From Syncephalis fuscata (Eukaryota > Zoopagomycota > Zoopagomycetes > Zoopagales > Piptocephalidaceae), in NCBI GenBank assembly GCA_025786725.1, contig JAHLTZ010000033.1, positions 62,001-126,000 of the forward strand: a stretch of 64,000 bases of DNA, given 5' to 3'. The position numbers were made by a program, and so were the translations under genes. Below the pieces are notes generated by a model. The model saw nothing but the letters and a program-made list of their open reading frames with translations. It did not search any database and was not told the origin of the DNA. Positions 60,471-64,000 of the stretch are shown in pieces. Each line of letters opens with the position of its first letter. The stretch's first letter is position 1.

Positions 60471-60964
60471 TTATAGTCAGTAAAAGTTATATAACTACAT
60501 TATTTCGAGCCAACACTATGACTATCACCAAAGTTCATGACTGGCTGTTGGCTAAACATCTACTAACTACATATTTTACTAGTCTACATTTTAACTGCGC
60601 ATTATTTTCAATATTTTATACTAATATCTCTGTGTTCTTTAAATACAACGATGATATTATACAAATAGTCATGTACATGTCTATCATCAGCTACCTGAAA
60701 ATGGCACTGACAGCTAATGCAAAATTATTTGCGTGACTGGTATTGCCACGCAATAATATTTTTGCTTTTTGTCACAAACTATTCGCCTTTTTGCTCAGCT
60801 GTCACTCTTACTGCCGCTCTTGCGTAGAGATTCAAAGTAAGCTACTAATATTTTTGTTTGTACTCATATTGCTTTATTGTAAATAATAAATGCTTTTTAA
60901 AAACTATTGGGCTTAATACACCCTGGTTTTATCGTACTTTGACTCCCACATTTTAAGTTTCAAA
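60471..60964. other. AT-rich DNA with one short frame
   Basis: A 72-codon frame at 60518-60736 (MTITKVHDWLLAKHLLTTYF...) has a weakly hydrophobic composition and no known motif; it may continue the diverged repeat. Confidence 0.3.
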
Positions 60965-61670
60965 GCAAAATTCGTTTCAATTGAAGTCATGTTGTTATGC
61001 ATAACAAAACACAAGTATAGTGTTTTTATTTGACTAGTTGAAATTCACAAAGCCGGCCATTATTGCTGTTGACCATGCGTAGAAAATTTGATTGAATATT
61101 AATAAAAAGCCATTGACCGCGATTCCATATCGTTTTGCAGTTGTTGTTGTTGTTACTACGTACAGTGTGGATTTCTTGCGTCTAAATGGTTTCTTCTATT
61201 TTCTAATATTCTAATATTGTATTATGGGAGATTTACGATGTAAGATACTCACTACGGCGACAAAAAGGTAAAACGACCAGCGTTTTTTGATGTTTACCAT
61301 TCTCTTGAGCACTTTTAGTATCAACTTGGTAGGTGCAGATTATTTGCCGACCATTGATAAAGCAAATGGCCTTCACCATGTGCAATAATGATAGGTTGGA
61401 TGTTTTCACCAGGAAGATCTTGTGGCGACAGTTGTAACCAAAATATACGGCATGCCGTTGAGGTTACTTAAACAGGTGTTGATGTATAATAACAGAAATA
61501 AAGACTAGGGATTGAATAGTGTTTTTTATTGATGTTCAAATACGCATGCTATTTATATTGTTATATTCGGCATTATCAGATAATATATTACTGACTAAAA
61601 CAATAAGATAGCAATAGGAAAAAGACAGTGAAATGAGTAAATAAAGAACATAGAAGTCAAAGTACAGTAG
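60965..61670 (-). mobile_element. Decayed Fanzor/TnpB-type element fragment, copy 2
   Basis: Homologous to 51830-52440, with an unrelated or more diverged middle (61240-61550). The frame ending at TAA 61028-61026 (-) reads VRSNNNNNCKTIWNRGQWLF and INI. This keeps the WNR of the nuclease motif but has Gly for the catalytic Asp. Upstream, in other frames, RILENRRN matches RILENRKD of copy 1. It is thus an independently decayed copy of the same coding sequence. The middle contains a frame with LPGENIQPIIIAHGEGHLLY, which I could not assign. Confidence 0.5.
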
Positions 61671-61789
61671 CTCCTACACCTTAATAACATAAATAGTAAA
61701 CGGTATCATTTATTTGCTACGATAACACTGCCATACTCTAAGTCATTATTTCTTTCTTAGTTTTTCTTACTTCTGTACACTCTTACGCC

Positions 61790-63466
61790 ATGGATCATAG
61801 TACCGACTATAGTAATTACCCACCTCCACCGCCACCTCGGCCGCGTAACGATCTGACTACCAGTGCTGTGCACAGCCATGGTCCTTCAATTCAGGCAAGT
61901 CCTGCGTCTACTATGAGTCGAACAGTGTCTGCAAGAGATGCGACCCACAGCTCTTACACACGACCATTCGGCACAGTAGAGCAAACACCTATCGCACAGT
62001 GTGCACGAGTGTATTTTACGCGACGCGATCTACTCGAGGCTGCACCCGACGATCCAGTACGTGCTGCAGAAGCTCGCGTACAGTGGTGTCGCTTTATAGG
62101 CCAAGTTTGCCGCGCTTGCGGGTTGTATCCTTTTCCAGCCAAATTATATAATGCCAACTAGCTGTCGTATCTATAACTTTAACGTATGCGTAGCCCGCTG
62201 ACAACGACCTCGACCGCTATGATGTTATACCATCGATTCTATGCTGTTCATTCATTAAGTGCATACTCGCCACAGGCAAGTAGGCTGGCCATCCCTACAA
62301 TGTGTCTGCTACTTACTCACAGTATACTGTAATATTAGGATGCAAGTGTAGCATGTATATTCGTGGCGTGTAAAGTGGAGGAAACATTAAAGCGACTAAG
62401 AGACATTCTGGCGATTGCTTTGCAACTACAGCGCAAAGATAATCAGCCTATTGATATGGCATTACCGGTAAGTAATGGATTTATTTAACATTAGATATTG
62501 TGTACGATATGCGTAAATAGGAATTTGAGTCACATCGTCAGAAAATCATCAACTTGGAACGATTAGTGCTGCAAGCACTATGCTTTGATTTCAGAGTTCG
62601 TCATCCTGGTGGCTATGTAATCAAATTTGTTCAGCGATTACAGGGTAAGTATTTTGCTAGCACATAGAGCATCGTTGGGTATGGCAATTAATAAGCAAAC
62701 CAATGAATTGTTTATTATTAGGCAGCAAGGAATTGGCGTATAAAGCTTGGACTATGACAATAGAAAGGTACGAGACATTTGTTAATTCATCATTTACTTA
62801 TTGCAATATTTCAGCTTCTTTACAACCTTGCCATTACAATACCCGCCACATTTAATTGCTGTGGGAGCCGTTGAAGTTGCACAGTTAGTCTATCCAAATC
62901 TTCGATTGTTACAACGCCACGGAAAAAAAGGCAATGCTTGGTGGAAATCTTACTACTGTCGTCGAGCAGATGTACTTGGTAGGTAGAAGTATTGGTAGAA
63001 TGCGCGCAATGTATTAATAATGCTATTGTTATAGATGTGTGTCTACAATTAGTTGACTACTACTGCGCCAATAACACCAATGAATTATCCATTTATCAAG
63101 CTGCACGTGATCGTATTCAACGACGTATTGATCGCGCAGCAATGCTAACAAAACGACCCGCTATTGAATCACGAAATGGTAATACAGCTTTGATATTGAT
63201 TATATTATAAGAGTATGCTAATAAAAAACATAGATGCCGATGCTAAACGACAGCGTGTACTGGCTGCTGGTAAACAAGATACTATTCGCTATGTTGTACA
63301 CCCGCAACAACTAGATATGCAAGACTCTGATGTATTAGGGACACGCTCGATCAGCGGCTCAGTATCTGAAACTACAGCAACTATAGAAACAGTCACTCAA
63401 AGGATAGACGGCGGTGAGGATATTATACTTGACACAACAACACCAGCAGCAGTTATTGACACATAA
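61790..63466 (+). CDS. Cyclin K / Ctk2-type cyclin (CTD kinase regulatory subunit)
   Basis: Regulatory cyclin of a transcriptional CDK that phosphorylates the RNA polymerase II tail. Eight exons (61790-62124, 62194-62275, 62339-62467, 62521-62644, 62722-62767, 62815-62978, 63035-63178, 63234-63466) give 1257 nt and 418 residues. A Pro-rich N-terminus (YPPPPPPRPRND) is followed by cyclin box 1: VYFTRRDLLEAAPDD, QWCRFIGQVCRACGFPLTTT, AMMLYHRFYAVHSLSAYSPQ and DASVACIFVACKVEETLKRL. Box 2 follows: LERLVLQALCFDFRVRHPGG, VIKFVQRLQGSKELAYKAW. The GSKELA motif after HPxxYVIKFV matches Ctk2/cyclin K rather than cyclin T or L. The second intron has a GC donor (CAG|GCAAGT at 62276). The C-terminal 100 residues are disordered. 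All joins keep frame. Confidence 0.88.
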
Positions 63467-63729
63467 CCAGTGTATTAATTAGTTTAATATAAACGCATTT
63501 AATTATTAATAAAGTTAAATTAGTACAACATTAGTATAACTGCCGCAACTACTTTGTTATAAACACTTGTAAACACTATACTACATCGCAAAACAAATAA
63601 AATCAAAAGTATATTTGAGTAGATTATAGCAAATCGCTTTATTATATTCTGTTTCACCGCTTCAATCAATAGTAATAGATGTACATCTTTGTTGCAACAA
63701 GTTATTGCACAAGTAAATATACTCTATAA
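63467..63729. other. Intergenic between convergent genes
   Basis: AT-rich spacer between the cyclin gene and the partial gene on the other strand. No coding signal. Confidence 0.35.
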
Positions 63730-64000
63730 CTAATAACTGGCTGGAATGTTGGTCTTCTTGGTGCAAGGAGTGGTTTTCTTCTCTGTAGCATCAGCCGTAG
63801 CTGTAGCATCATACACAGCAGTCTTTGTAGCGTCAGCCGTCTTGGGCTTAAAGCCACATTTCTCCTCCAATGCGGCAAATATATCCTTAAAGCTGTTAAA
63901 TCCAAAGTAATAAAGCACAGGTGCCTGGTTACCATCTCCGTTAACAGCATCATATAAAGCACGAGTGCATGGACCGTCGCAATCCAATTCTGCTCTCCAA
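63730..64000 (-). CDS. Unknown Cys-containing protein, C-terminal part (runs off the right edge)
   Basis: The frame is open from the window edge to a stop at 63730 (about 89 codons visible). It reads WRAELDCDGPCTRALYDAVN, QAPVLYYFGFNSFKDIFAAL, EEKCGFKPKTADATKTAVYD, then an Ala/Thr/Lys tail ending TPCTKKTNIPASY. Four cysteines suggest an extracellular or disulfide-bonded domain. The start lies outside the window, so no signal peptide can be checked. The family is not recognised. Confidence 0.6.
   Translation of the reverse strand, partial: WRAELDCDGPCTRALYDAVNGDGNQAPVLYYFGFNSFKDIFAALEEKCGFKPKTADATKTAVYDATATADATEKKTTPCTKKTNIPASY

Noticed and set aside
1-64000. tRNA, rRNA or CRISPR arrays
   Set aside because: No tRNA-like A/B box pair, rRNA-like block or spaced direct-repeat array was seen by eye; a tRNAscan run would settle tRNAs.

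Overview
The window looks like nuclear DNA of an early-diverging, non-Dikarya fungus. The evidence is indirect. Genes are interrupted by short introns, mostly about 40-110 bases with GTAAGT-type donors, and intergenic DNA is very AT-rich. The gene set includes fungus-typical proteins: an M36 fungalysin, a Rax1-like RGS membrane protein, a 17.8 kDa-type complex I subunit, and Pro/Thr-rich secreted wall proteins. The lineage cannot be resolved further from sequence alone. TGA, TAA and TAG all act as stops in the confident genes.

Layout. 1-8.6 kb is housekeeping: partial Xaa-Pro aminopeptidase (-), COX6/COX5A (+), an amphipathic-repeat perilipin/LEA-like protein (-), SKP1 (+) and the SAGA subunit TADA1/HFI1 (-). 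9.7-13 kb is one copy of a 3.3 kb repeat with a damaged CAP/PR-1 gene, decayed transmembrane ORFs and an 880-base foldback palindrome. 13.3-15.2 kb is a damaged phenol-hydroxylase-like FAD monooxygenase (-). 17.3-19.1 kb is an M28 carboxypeptidase Q (-). 20.6-23.8 kb is a long coiled-coil protein (-). 23.8-30.6 kb is gene-poor with microsatellites. 30.6-46.9 kb carries a RING-H2 E3 (+), an unknown protein (+), a repeat copy, Rax1-like (+), VAP/Scs2 (-), UBC9 (+), a complex I subunit (+) and fungalysin (+). 49.2-54.5 kb holds two secreted repeat proteins (+). 51.8-61.7 kb is repeat-rich: two decayed Fanzor/TnpB-like zinc-ribbon fragments, the second copy of the 3.3 kb repeat with an intact CAP gene, and copies of a second repeat. 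61.8-63.5 kb is a Ctk2/cyclin K-type cyclin (+), and 63.7-64 kb is the 3' part of an unknown gene (-).

How the genes relate. The set mixes protein-turnover parts (SKP1, RING E3, UBC9, peptidases), transcription factors (TADA1, cyclin K/Ctk2), mitochondrial respiration (COX6, complex I) and the secreted or wall interface (fungalysin, CAP, Pro-rich proteins). There is no operon-like logic; neighbours are arranged head-to-head or tail-to-tail.

Caveat. Many conserved genes are broken by single-base indels, often in short homopolymers. The two copies of the 3.3 kb repeat also differ mainly by such indels. I read most of these as assembly or sequencing errors, not biology, so 'broken' calls here are provisional. 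The least ordinary content is the repeat-rich DNA: the Fanzor-like remnants, the duplicated CAP plus foldback module, and the repeat-borne membrane-protein ORFs.
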